Positions 1-8,193 of a DNA stretch of 14,163 nucleotides are shown piece by piece. The first letter of the stretch is position 1; each line of letters starts with the position of its first letter. Source of the DNA: Pseudomonadota bacterium (GTDB lineage Bacteria; Desulfobacterota; Syntrophia; Syntrophales; JADFWA01); contig JAUWQS010000010.1 of NCBI GenBank assembly GCA_030610915.1, positions 1 to 14,163 of the forward strand, written 5' to 3'. The notes below the pieces were generated by a model. The model ran no database searches. It was not told the DNA's origin and saw only the letters and a list, made by a program, of their open reading frames with translations. The translations under genes and the position numbers were made by a program.

Positions 1-1
1 T

Positions 2-1048
<1,047 letters not shown>

Positions 1049-1051
1049 CTC

Positions 1052-1181
1052 AGGTTGTTTAGGCTGAAGGTAGAAGGCTGTAGGCTGTAGGTGGCCCTTC
1101 GGCAGGCTCAGGGTACGGTTTGAGGGACGTACCCTGAGCTTGTCGAAGGGCTAACAGCCTTCAGCCTAAGCAACCTAAACA
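1052..1181. repeat. Palindromic repeat in the cheB-cheA gap (GGCTGAAG family)
   Basis: Left arm 1053-1070 (GGTTGTTTAGGCTGAAGG) pairs with the complement of 1154-1174, forming a large imperfect hairpin just after the cheB stop. The spacer holds a second, unrelated palindrome at 1095-1150. Related arms occur at 3388-3487, 3923-4013, 9891-10025 and 10486-10733. The repeat ends just before the cheA ribosome-binding site. Confidence 0.85.
1095..1150. repeat. Second palindrome nested inside the cheB-cheA repeat
   Basis: Arms 1095-1117 and 1128-1150 are complementary at about 21 of 23 positions, around an 11-bp loop (gtttgaggga region). The core reads CTCAGGGTACG on one side and CGTACCCTGAG on the other. 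It shares no sequence with the surrounding GGCTGAAG-type arms, so it looks like one palindromic repeat that entered another. From memory, CCTTCGACAAGCTCAGGG-type palindromes are widespread dispersed repeats in bacteria. Confidence 0.85.
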
Positions 1182-1192
1182 AGGTGTAAATT

Positions 1193-3397
1193 ATGGAAGA
1201 ATATGACTCTTTAATGAGGTTGATCGATGGGATGGCCTCCGACCTTTTGTTTGTTGAAAAGGATGATATTGACGTGCCGGCTGCAGGCAAGTTTCTTAAT
1301 GATCTGGATGACCTGATTAAAGAGGCGCAAGCCTTGAATATAGCTCAGTTGAAACGTGTGGCCGTCGGGCTTGGGAGCCTTCTCGAGAAGATTGTTCTTG
1401 ATGACATAGCTGATAAGGAAGCGGGGTTTAATGTCTTTAGAAAAGGGATTACCGTCATGCAGGATATTGGCGACAGTTTTAAGAATACCGGCGGCTATGA
1501 GGGTGATATCGAGAGTTTCCTGAAATCAATCGTCGCTCTTACCGGAGATCGGATAGTAGAAGATGTGGCAGGGATTTCTCAGGAACAGAAAGAACCGCAA
1601 CAGTCAGATTTGGTTGAAGTTGAGGACGAGTCGCTGTTGAGGGATTTTATTGTTGAAGGCCTGGAATACATCGACGCAATTGAAGTGAATATATTGAATC
1701 TGGAACAGGATTCTGAAAATAAAGATTATATTAACGCTATCTTCAGGCCGTTCCATTCTATCAAGGGGGTGGCCGGTTTTCTCAATTTAGAGCAGATCCG
1801 CGACCTTGCGCACGATCTGGAGACCCTTCTCGGCAGGGTAAGAGATGGCGAACTTCCTGTGACCTCCCCGCTAATCGATATAATCCTCGATGGGGCCGAT
1901 GCCCTGAAGGTAATGATCGTTAAGTTGAAAGATGATCTGGAGGGCAGGCCTGGCGACCCTTTAAAAATTGATCTGCCTGCCTTGAGGATGCGGATAAAAA
2001 GTGTGGAAAAAGGGACCATGGATACGGGGGGAACAAGAAAACTTGGAGAGATACTGATTGAAGACGGCGTTGTAGCGGAAAAGACTCTGAAAGAGGGACT
2101 CGAGGCTGCAAAGCATTCAATCCCGCCAAGGAAGGTTGGGGAAGCCCTGATAGCTGACGGCAAGGTTACACCAAAGCAGGTATCACAAGCGCTGAGGAAA
2201 CAGGCAAATCAGGCTGCGGATACCGCCACAATAAGAGTGAATATCAGGAAGCTGGATGATCTTATCGATATGGTTGGCGAGCTGGTTATTACACAGTCGA
2301 TGATCAGGCAAAACTCGATTATACAATCGAATGGAGACCGGAAGCTGCTCAAGGACATCGCCCAGTTGTCCGGCATTACATCGGAACTTCAGAGGACGTC
2401 CACCAGATTGAGGATGGTGCCGATAAGGCAATCTTTTCAGAGGATGACCCGTTTGGTGAGAGATCTGTCGAGAGATGCCGGAAAACTGGTTGGCGTCGTT
2501 ATGGAAGGCGAGGATACGGAGATAGACAGGAATATGGTGGATGAGGTATATAATCCCCTTGTCCATATGATACGGAATGCCGTGGATCATGGTATAGAGC
2601 TTCCCGAAGAGCGGGTAAAGCTGGGAAAACCTGAGAAGGGCACGATTCGACTCAGGGCCTGCCACAAAAGCGGCAATATTGTAATTGAGATATCCGATGA
2701 CGGAGCTGGACTGGATAGGGACAGAATACTGGAGAAAGCTGTTGAGAATGGAGTTGTTGACGGTTCATACAACCTTTCCGATCAGGATATTTACAGGCTC
2801 ATTTTCCACCCAGGCCTTTCAACTGCCGGGAAGGTAACGGATGTTTCCGGTCGCGGAGTTGGAATGGATGTGGTGAAACAGGCAGTGGAAAAACTGCGGG
2901 GGAAGGTAGAAATTGATAGCGTCTATGGCGAGGGGACCACCCTTGCCACAATTTTTCCTCTTACCATGGCCATCATTGACGGTATGATTGTGAGAGTTGG
3001 AGATGAAAAGTTTATTATTCCCATCACTGCGATCAGGCAATTGCTGCGCCCCGCACGAGAATCTTATAATAACGTGGTCGGCAAGGGTGAAATGATAAAT
3101 GTGATGGGCAATCTTGTGCCCCTGATAAGATTGCATGAACTCTTCGGTCTAACGTCCGAACATGAGGTCCCCCCATGGGAGGCAATAGCGGTGGTGGTTG
3201 AGGGTGAGAATAGATCCAAGTGCCTGCTCGTGGATGAAATTATCGGCGAGGAGGAAGTGGTGATCAAGAGCCTTGGCGAGGGTTTGAAAAATGTCAGAGG
3301 GATTTCCGGCGGCGCTATTCTTGGGGATGGCAATGTGGGGCTGATACTGGATACGGAAGGTGTGTTTGAGTTGAGTGAGTGTGTTGTCTTAGGCTGA
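1193..3397 (+). CDS. cheA: Chemotaxis histidine kinase CheA
   Basis: CheA autophosphorylates on histidine under receptor control and passes the phosphate to CheY and CheB. The protein has 734 residues; AAGGTG lies 6 nt before the ATG. Domains in order: an N-terminal region of about 130 residues with no phosphorylatable histidine motif; an Hpt (P1) domain at about 145-250 with the phosphorylated His188 in PFHSIKG; a module at about 284-337 with two LGEIL.EDGVV / VGEALIADGKV repeats; P3 dimerisation helices at about 345-415; the P4 ATPase with N box NAVDHGIE near 461-468, G1 DDGAG (502-506) and G2 GRGVGMD (553-559); and a CheW-like P5 domain from about 600 to the end. The usual CheY-binding P2 domain is not recognisable; the 284-337 module, similar to the N-terminal domain of GspE/MshE ATPases, sits in its place. 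The final Leu-Gly-stop is encoded by the repeat that follows. Identity is secure. Confidence 0.97.
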   Translation: MEEYDSLMRLIDGMASDLLFVEKDDIDVPAAGKFLNDLDDLIKEAQALNIAQLKRVAVGLGSLLEKIVLDDIADKEAGFNVFRKGITVMQDIGDSFKNTGGYEGDIESFLKSIVALTGDRIVEDVAGISQEQKEPQQSDLVEVEDESLLRDFIVEGLEYIDAIEVNILNLEQDSENKDYINAIFRPFHSIKGVAGFLNLEQIRDLAHDLETLLGRVRDGELPVTSPLIDIILDGADALKVMIVKLKDDLEGRPGDPLKIDLPALRMRIKSVEKGTMDTGGTRKLGEILIEDGVVAEKTLKEGLEAAKHSIPPRKVGEALIADGKVTPKQVSQALRKQANQAADTATIRVNIRKLDDLIDMVGELVITQSMIRQNSIIQSNGDRKLLKDIAQLSGITSELQRTSTRLRMVPIRQSFQRMTRLVRDLSRDAGKLVGVVMEGEDTEIDRNMVDEVYNPLVHMIRNAVDHGIELPEERVKLGKPEKGTIRLRACHKSGNIVIEISDDGAGLDRDRILEKAVENGVVDGSYNLSDQDIYRLIFHPGLSTAGKVTDVSGRGVGMDVVKQAVEKLRGKVEIDSVYGEGTTLATIFPLTMAIIDGMIVRVGDEKFIIPITAIRQLLRPARESYNNVVGKGEMINVMGNLVPLIRLHELFGLTSEHEVPPWEAIAVVVEGENRSKCLLVDEIIGEEEVVIKSLGEGLKNVRGISGGAILGDGNVGLILDTEGVFELSECVVLG

Positions 3398-3487
3398 AGG
3401 CTGTTAGGCTGTAGGTAAAGGGTAGAAGGTAGAAGGATATAAGAATGTTTTCCTCTATCCCTAACAGCCTACAGCCTAAACAACCTA
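3388..3487. repeat. Palindromic repeat in the cheA-cheY gap, overlapping the cheA stop codon
   Basis: Left arm AGGCTGAAGGCTGTTAGG (3391-3408) pairs with the complement of CCTAACAGCCTACAGCCT (about 3460-3477) at 17 of 18 positions. GTCTTAGGCTGA at the left edge is also the last codons of cheA, so the repeat supplies its stop. Further CTTCAGCCTA at 3495-3504 may be a decayed extra copy. Confidence 0.85.
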
Positions 3488-3521
3488 ATGTAGTCTTCAG
3501 CCTATATAAGGGAGTGCAGTT

Positions 3522-3908
3522 ATGGGCTTTGATAAGGACATGAAAATACTGGTCGTTGATGATTTTGCCACGATGAGAAAGATCGTTAAAAATCTTTTAA
3601 AACAGGTTGGATATAAAAACATCGTCGAGGCCGAGGATGGTGTGACGGCTTTAAGGGTATTAAAATCACAGAAAGTAGACTTCGTAATCTCTGACTGGAA
3701 TATGCCGAATATGAATGGCCTCGAATTTCTTAAGTCTGTCAGGGCGGATGATGAACTCTCCGGTTTGCCGTTCCTGATGGTCACGGCGGAAGCCCTTAAG
3801 GAGAACGTTGTGCTGGCGGTCAGGGCAGGTGTTAGCAATTATGTTGTAAAACCTTTTACCGCTGAGATTTTGAATGAAAAGATCGAAAAAATAATAGAGA
3901 GGAGGTAA
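3522..3908 (+). CDS. cheY: Chemotaxis response regulator CheY
   Basis: CheY is a single-domain receiver of 128 residues; phosphorylated CheY binds the flagellar motor switch to change rotation. All receiver residues are present: D13-D14 (metal binding), phosphoacceptor D58 in [11 protein letters not shown]88 in MVTAEA, and K110 in YVVKPF. These motifs match enterobacterial CheY closely, so this is CheY rather than a generic receiver. The ribosome-binding site GGAG (3510-3513) lies 8 nt before the ATG. It sits between cheA, its phosphodonor, and cheX, its likely phosphatase, with a palindromic repeat in each gap. Confidence 0.96.
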   Translation: MGFDKDMKILVVDDFATMRKIVKNLLKQVGYKNIVEAEDGVTALRVLKSQKVDFVISDWNMPNMNGLEFLKSVRADDELSGLPFLMVTAEALKENVVLAVRAGVSNYVVKPFTAEILNEKIEKIIERR

Positions 3909-3922
3909 GTGGGCAGGTGGTG

Positions 3923-4013
3923 TTAGGCTGAAGGCTGAAGGCTAAAGGTGGACGGCAGATATGATTGATATTCCTTCAGCCCTAACAGCCTAACAGCCTT
4001 CAGCCTTCAGCCT
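3923..4013. repeat. Palindromic repeat in the cheY-cheX gap
   Basis: TTAGGCTGAAGGCTGAAGGC (3923-3942) pairs almost perfectly with the complement of GCCTTCAGCCTTCAGCCT (3996-4013). The roughly 45-bp interior, around GACGGCAGATATGATTGATA, is unrelated to the interiors of the other copies. The repeat stops 24 bases before the cheX start and leaves the cheX ribosome-binding site intact. Confidence 0.85.
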
Positions 4014-4037
4014 GACCACAGTCACAAGGAGAAAAGC

Positions 4038-4499
4038 ATGGATGTCAAATTTATTAATCCCTTCCTGGAGGGGGCAATGAGCGTCTTGAAGATGATGGCC
4101 AGTATCGAGCCGAGACCGGGCAAGCCATATCTGAAAAAAGATATTTTAGCCAAGGGTGATGTTTCAGGGATAATAGGTCTTACAGGATCGGTGACCGGAT
4201 CCCTTGCCCTGAGTTTTTCTGAAGGCTCCATATTGAGAATTGTGTCAAACATGTTAGGGGAAGAGATAAAGGAGATCAATGGTGATATTCAGGATGCCGT
4301 GGGTGAGATCACAAATATGGTTTCGGGTGTTGCCAGGAAGAAGTTAGAGTCACTTGGCCTGAATATCTCAGCGGCAATTCCCACAGTAGTTGCAGGCAAG
4401 GATCACTCGATTGCCCATATGCTCGGCGGACCAAGCATTATTATACCCTTTGAGACAGATGCCGGGCCCTTCGTGGTGGATGTCTGTATACGAGATTAG
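4038..4499 (+). CDS. cheX: CheX family CheY-P phosphatase
   Basis: CheX proteins dephosphorylate CheY-P and so end the motor signal; this fills the role of CheZ, which is not seen here. The protein has 153 residues, normal for CheX. The hallmark E-x-x-N is present as E90 and N93 in DAVGEITNMVSG, preceded by the family's glycine-rich strand region (GIIGLTGSVTGSLALSF). AAGGAG (4026-4031) lies 6 nt before the ATG. It is the last gene of the chemotaxis series and is convergent with the minus-strand pair that follows, 44 bases away. The E/N pair supports phosphatase activity; a non-catalytic FliN/CheC-like relative is less likely. Confidence 0.92.
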   Translation: MDVKFINPFLEGAMSVLKMMASIEPRPGKPYLKKDILAKGDVSGIIGLTGSVTGSLALSFSEGSILRIVSNMLGEEIKEINGDIQDAVGEITNMVSGVARKKLESLGLNISAAIPTVVAGKDHSIAHMLGGPSIIIPFETDAGPFVVDVCIRD

Positions 4500-4517
4500 G
4501 TTCAGGGGTTGAAACTC

Positions 4518-4558
4518 GAAATTAGAAATTAGAAATTTGGTCTTCATACTTTTGTACT
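4518..4558. repeat. 41-bp repeat covering the 3' end and flank of the four-helix-bundle gene
   Basis: The segment starting GAAATTAGAAATTAGAAA and running to TTTTGTACT matches 10201-10241 at about 36 of 41 positions. It includes the stop codon and last codons of the four-helix-bundle gene. At the second site there is no complete four-helix-bundle gene. Confidence 0.8.
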
Positions 4559-4843
4559 GTTGATGAACGCATTCAATTTTGGGCCGAGTTTTTCAACTAT
4601 TGCTTTGTATTCCGTCGCATCTGACTCAGATAAAACTTTTCTTCTGATGAGTTTTCGCAACCATGATTTGGTTTCTTCAAATGAACCTCTTGAATATAGA
4701 TAGAACTTTTTCCTGTCAGCGGGAGTATACCGACCATATCCTTCCGCTATATTTGCAGCGATGCTGTCAGATGATCGTATTATCTGATAGCCCACGGTGT
4801 TCTGAACCTTTTTGTTCCACTTGTCAAAGTCGTGCCAGATCAT
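4544..4843 (-). CDS. Four-helix-bundle protein (23S rRNA intervening-sequence / S23 family)
   Basis: This is a small cytoplasmic helical protein of 99 residues. The signature ADSIAANIAEG-type segment is present (SDSIAANIAEGYGRY, about residues 25-39), followed by FYLYSRGSFEETKSWL, typical of one branch of this family. Members occur inside 23S rRNA genes or as free-standing genes, and the related Avd proteins work with diversity-generating retroelements; the function of free-standing copies is generally unknown. The ATG is 11 bases after the PilZ gene's stop on the same strand, so the two are probably co-transcribed. No good Shine-Dalgarno is visible. The frame is open upstream into the pilZ gene (ALSD precedes the Met), but no usual start codon is near. 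Its 3' end is shared with a repeat near 10.2 kb. Confidence 0.8.
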   Translation of the reverse strand: MIWHDFDKWNKKVQNTVGYQIIRSSDSIAANIAEGYGRYTPADRKKFYLYSRGSFEETKSWLRKLIRRKVLSESDATEYKAIVEKLGPKLNAFINSTKV

Positions 4844-4854
4844 ATCTGATAACG

Positions 4855-5628
4855 CTATTTTTTTGTTTCTCTTAGCAATTCCCTCTGTTTTTTAAAGGTA
4901 TATTTGATAATCTTTTCTCTGACATCCTCGGCTATATCAATAAATGTTACAGAGATGTTATATTTGCCCACGGTGTCAGTTTCCTTTACTGACCTCACCT
5001 TTCCCAGTAGATTTAGATGTGTTTGCGATACAAGGGGAAGGTATACTCGCAGAGCCACTATATCTTCGACCTCAAACTCCTGCTCAGTGTTGAATCTCAT
5101 GCCTGATCCACTGATATTGACACACTCATAGTCAGTTGACCTGTATTTTCCCCCATTTTCCCCTTCAAGTATGTCCAGTATTCGATCCAGTTTAAGATTT
5201 GTCTGATATAAGAGTTCGTAGAGTAGAGTATTGTTAACTTCATCAATCTCAGGTGTATTATATAGATTCCCAAATATATCCGCAAAGAAAGCCTCCTGAG
5301 CGTTTTGGCGCTTTTCATAATTATCTCTGGAGATTTTTTTATAGTCGATCTTCAGAATATCGTCCACCCTGACATCTGATCTGGATTTTACTTTCTTAAT
5401 TCTCATTTCAGGGAAATCTTTTGTATCTACAGCGCTAAACAGGATTGCCTCTTTTGATACGAATATATCGGCGCCCACGGGGAGTGTCATATTTTTGTCA
5501 GTTATTTCCAGGTTGATGACTATCGTATCGCCGGAGATTTTCGTTACACAGCCGCTGGTTTTTATGATCTTTTTCCCATTTGAAAAAGAGACATCCAATA
5601 TGCTTCCTGTTGAAATTTCATCATTCAT
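4855..5628 (-). CDS. PilZ-domain c-di-GMP receptor protein (motility-associated type)
   Basis: PilZ proteins bind cyclic di-GMP and often change flagellar or surface behaviour, as YcgR does. The ATG at 5628 gives 257 residues; GAGG sits 9 nt upstream, so I prefer it to the TTG at 5652. The c-di-GMP motifs are RSDVR (RxxxR, residues 83-87) and NISGSG (NxSxxG, 171-176), each sound. They are separated by about 83 residues, far more than in an ordinary PilZ domain. The insert (about 100-160) is predominantly helical in character, as in the tetrameric tPilZ type of Xanthomonas, though this match is inference. Residues 1-75 form a beta-rich N-terminal region comparable to the YcgR N-domain. It lies upstream of the four-helix-bundle gene on the same strand and faces cheX. 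Confidence 0.85.
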   Translation of the reverse strand: MNDEISTGSILDVSFSNGKKIIKTSGCVTKISGDTIVINLEITDKNMTLPVGADIFVSKEAILFSAVDTKDFPEMRIKKVKSRSDVRVDDILKIDYKKISRDNYEKRQNAQEAFFADIFGNLYNTPEIDEVNNTLLYELLYQTNLKLDRILDILEGENGGKYRSTDYECVNISGSGMRFNTEQEFEVEDIVALRVYLPLVSQTHLNLLGKVRSVKETDTVGKYNISVTFIDIAEDVREKIIKYTFKKQRELLRETKK

Positions 5629-6060
5629 AGCTTCACGCCTCGACACAACCAATAGCCCACAGCTAAATAGTTACGTACTGACAAATCTGTCTGCATGCTC
5701 TGCGGTGAACGCTTACCATTTTTTTAATCCTGAACCCACGAGTAGTTACACCATAGTAATGCAGTTTTTATACCAGAGTAATACTGTATCCGCTCAATGA
5801 ATAGCGGAAGGCTTCAGCCTTCCATGTACTTCAGTCATATTGTGTTACGTGAATATGGAGACCTGAAGGTCTCCGCTACAGGGGCTGTGCAAAGCTCAAA
5901 GGCGTAACTTCTACGCCCAAACCCCGCTTCCGGAAGACGGAGGCGGCTACGTGTCTTGACTTGCCCCTATTTATTGAACTGATACGAAAATGGTGTTTTT
6001 GAACTTTTTACGAAGCCGTCAAGAATAAGGGATGGCTGCTTCTAAAAATCGAGCAGGGAA
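5629..6060. other. Gene-free, repeat-rich spacer
   Basis: No credible coding sequence. It holds module-end motifs at 5664-5674 (TAAATAGTTAC), 5706-5716 (TGAACGCTTAC) and 5739-5749 (CGAGTAGTTAC), then the 200-bp element at 5786-5985. I see no clear promoter for the pilZ gene. The last 75 bases (5986-6060) contain nothing I can name. Confidence 0.6.
5786..5985. repeat. MITE-like element 1 (inverted ends, 200 bp)
   Basis: The left end 5786-5807 (GTATCCGCTCAATGAATAG...) matches the complement of the right end 5964-5985 at about 18 of 22 positions. The interior is a string of small hairpins: GGAAGGCTTCAGCCTTCC (5806-5823), GGAGACCTGAAGGTCTCC (5857-5874) and GGCGTAACTTCTACGCC (5901-5917). There is no coding capacity. 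The same ends bound elements at 10125-10389 and 10559-10649, whose interiors are different. Confidence 0.75.
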
Positions 6061-6269
6061 ATTACGTCTAAGAATATTTCCCTTGATAATGTTATATCCC
6101 TTATGTATAGTGCCTTTTGTGTATATTATCTACGTCTAAGAAATGATATGATGGATTTAGCACAACTTCACCTCCACTGGCGGGCCGGTCAGTACAAGGG
6201 CAAAAACTATCGCTCCTGCAGTCTTGCCTGCGGATACAGAGAAAACGGCAAGAATCGCAAAGAGGTTGA
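6061..6269. repeat. Partial direct duplication of the IS 5' end
   Basis: This stretch is repeated 224 bases downstream (from 6285) with about 14 differences in the first 204 bases; after that the copies diverge. It contains the same promoter-like boxes (TTGATA at 6083, TATAGT at 6106, 17-bp spacer) and both copies of the TACGTCTAAGAA motif (6063 and 6131). It looks like the remnant of an earlier insertion, or a tandem duplication. Confidence 0.85.
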
Positions 6270-6276
6270 ATTGTGA
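6148..6276 (+). pseudogene. Truncated transposase N-terminus (42 codons)
   Basis: From ATG 6148 the frame reads MMDLAQLHLHWRAGQYKGKN and continues to ENGKNRKEVEL, then stops at TGA 6274-6276. It matches the first roughly 40 residues of the full transposase that follows, with a few substitutions (for example R28 to C). The last codons (GAA TTG TGA) come from non-IS junction sequence. It cannot encode a working enzyme; whether a short peptide is made is unknown. Confidence 0.8.
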
Positions 6277-6306
6277 TATCAGGAATTACGTCTAAGAATA
6301 TTTCCC

Positions 6307-6335
6307 TTGACAATGTTATATTCCTTATCTATAGT
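6307..6335 (+). promoter_or_regulatory. Sigma-70-type promoter for the transposase
   Basis: TTGACA at 6307-6312 and TATAGT at 6330-6335 are separated by 17 bp, near the consensus. The expected transcript start is about 30 bases before the ATG at 6372. A TACGTCTAAGAA copy (6355-6366) lies between promoter and start and could be a binding site for the transposase, by inference. Confidence 0.6.
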
Positions 6336-6371
6336 GCCCTTTGTGTATATTATCTACGTCTAAGAAATGAT

Positions 6372-8183
6372 ATGATGGATTTAGCGCAACTTCACCTCCA
6401 CTGGCGGGCCAGTCAATATAAGGGCAAAAACTATCGTTCCTACAGTCTTGCCCGCGGATACAGGGAAAACGGCAAGAACCGCAAAGAAGTAGTAATAAAA
6501 CTCGGAAAACTGTCCGAGGCCGAGGCGGAAAAGTGGCAGAAGACCTTAAAAGCGATAAAGAAACCGGATGCCTTTTTGACAACTCTTGACGACATCTTTG
6601 TTACTACTCACTACGCCTATCTGGATGTCGCTGTGGCAAATGCAATCTGGGATGAATGGGGATTAGATGAAGTTTTTCCAGGCAATGGCAAAAGGGTTGT
6701 CACAGTTGCAACTATAGCCCGTATCCTTACCGTAAACCGTTGCATTGCCACTGCTGTCAGGTCACAAACCCCTGAATGGTTTCGCAGCACCGCTTTACCG
6801 TGGCTGCTTGATGTAAATCCAGACCTAATCGATGCCTCTCGTATTTTTCGTGAGCTAACTGTTATAGAGAGTCACAAAGAGGCGATATGTAGGCATCTGT
6901 TTAATCGAATGAGACGTGATAATCCAGACTCTATGAGGTCCGTTTTCTACGATCTTTCCAGCACGACCTTTACAGGATGCCGTTGTGTTCTGATGAAGTG
7001 GGGACATTGCAAGGAGGGCTATGATAATCATGTGGTACTGGCGTTAGTAGTCAATAGCGATGGCCTGCCATTTTACTGGGAAGTGCTTCCAGGTGGTACT
7101 GCAGACGCTAAGACAATTATCTGGTTGCTGGGACGTCTCAATGAGCGTTTTAAAATGCCCGAAACGACTCTGATCTTTGATCGCGGCATGGTTTCTGATG
7201 ACAACATCACTCTCATAGAAGAGGCCGGGATTAAATACATATCGGCTATGGATAAAAGCCGGATTGAAGAGATCACCGGCCTTGATTTTTCCTTGTTTTC
7301 CCATTTAGACCTTGAGCATGTCGATGTACAGGCAGCCGGCTTGCCAGGCTTCACAATGCTTAACAAGACTGCATATTACCGGGAAATAAAGATGGCGGGA
7401 AAACGTCGCTGCATTCTTTGCTTCAATCCTGAAATGTTCAGAGATCAACGCAAAGCAAGAAAACAGGCGGTTGCTGATTTCCATTCATTTGTGGACAACC
7501 TGAATGTAGAATTACATGAGGTAAAGATCTCCCTGCAATATGAGGCTGCATTTAATAAGTTCAAACAGAGGCTTAAAAAAACAAAGCTAACCGCTTTCGT
7601 GGATGTCAAATTGCGTGTTGTGCATGTGAAGCGCGAAACTGCGGGTGATTTAATTCGTACCTACAAAGCAACGGTTGTTGTGGATGAAAACAAGATGCGC
7701 AAGGCTGGAAAACACGACGGATTTTGGTTGCTGGTAACCAACCACACAAAAAAGGCGAACGACGCATTCATAGTACCTGCAGAAAAAGCAATCATTCCGT
7801 ATTGTGAAAAGTTGATAATCGAGTCGGCTTTTCGGGATATTAAACCATTCATAGAGGTCGAGCTTTTGTATGTATGGACGGAAGCGCATGTTAAAGCGCA
7901 CTATACATGTTGTGTTCTTGCCCATCTGATCAATCAAGATATTACAATGCGGCTCCATAAAAACGAAGGCTCTGCAACAAAGGAAATCGTTGCACACGAA
8001 AAGTTTTACAAAAAGCTTTCCGGTTGTCAAATAGATCGTATTGAAGTTGGCAACGTCCGCCTCTCAACTTATAGTATGACTCAGCCTACAATCGAGCAAA
8101 AAGAGCTTGCGGGAAGAGTGGGTCTAACCAGACTTCTCTCCCTGCAAGTCGTAAAAAATGAAGGAGCCTGGTTAGGCGCTTGA
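6372..8183 (+). CDS. IS1634 family (IS4 superfamily) DDE transposase
   Basis: The enzyme cuts and rejoins the ends of its element by an RNase-H-fold DDE mechanism. The start is taken at the double ATG 6372/6375, because the duplicated upstream copy keeps the same ATGATGG; the frame is open further upstream to GTG 6273 only through the junction. The protein has 603 residues, usual for this family. Numbering from the second Met, the likely catalytic residues are D193 (VFYDLSSTTFTG), D269 (LIFDRGM) and E483 (LIIESAFRDIKP), followed by the typical WTEAHVKAHYTCCVLAHLI helix. No frameshift or internal stop is present, so the copy may be active. The N-terminal segment with YREN.GKNRKEVVIKLG is typical of the family. 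Confidence 0.92.
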   Translation: MMDLAQLHLHWRASQYKGKNYRSYSLARGYRENGKNRKEVVIKLGKLSEAEAEKWQKTLKAIKKPDAFLTTLDDIFVTTHYAYLDVAVANAIWDEWGLDEVFPGNGKRVVTVATIARILTVNRCIATAVRSQTPEWFRSTALPWLLDVNPDLIDASRIFRELTVIESHKEAICRHLFNRMRRDNPDSMRSVFYDLSSTTFTGCRCVLMKWGHCKEGYDNHVVLALVVNSDGLPFYWEVLPGGTADAKTIIWLLGRLNERFKMPETTLIFDRGMVSDDNITLIEEAGIKYISAMDKSRIEEITGLDFSLFSHLDLEHVDVQAAGLPGFTMLNKTAYYREIKMAGKRRCILCFNPEMFRDQRKARKQAVADFHSFVDNLNVELHEVKISLQYEAAFNKFKQRLKKTKLTAFVDVKLRVVHVKRETAGDLIRTYKATVVVDENKMRKAGKHDGFWLLVTNHTKKANDAFIVPAEKAIIPYCEKLIIESAFRDIKPFIEVELLYVWTEAHVKAHYTCCVLAHLINQDITMRLHKNEGSATKEIVAHEKFYKKLSGCQIDRIEVGNVRLSTYSMTQPTIEQKELAGRVGLTRLLSLQVVKNEGAWLGA

Positions 8184-8193
8184 TTACGTCTGA

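Noticed and set aside
4500..4543. Bidirectional terminator between cheX and the convergent gene
   Set aside because: The gap is AT-rich repeat (AAATTAGAAATT) without a GC stem and T-run; no terminator structure could be supported.
4544..4843. Diversity-generating retroelement, since the four-helix-bundle protein resembles Avd
   Set aside because: No reverse transcriptase, template repeat or variable repeat is visible, and the protein fits the S23/IVP branch better.
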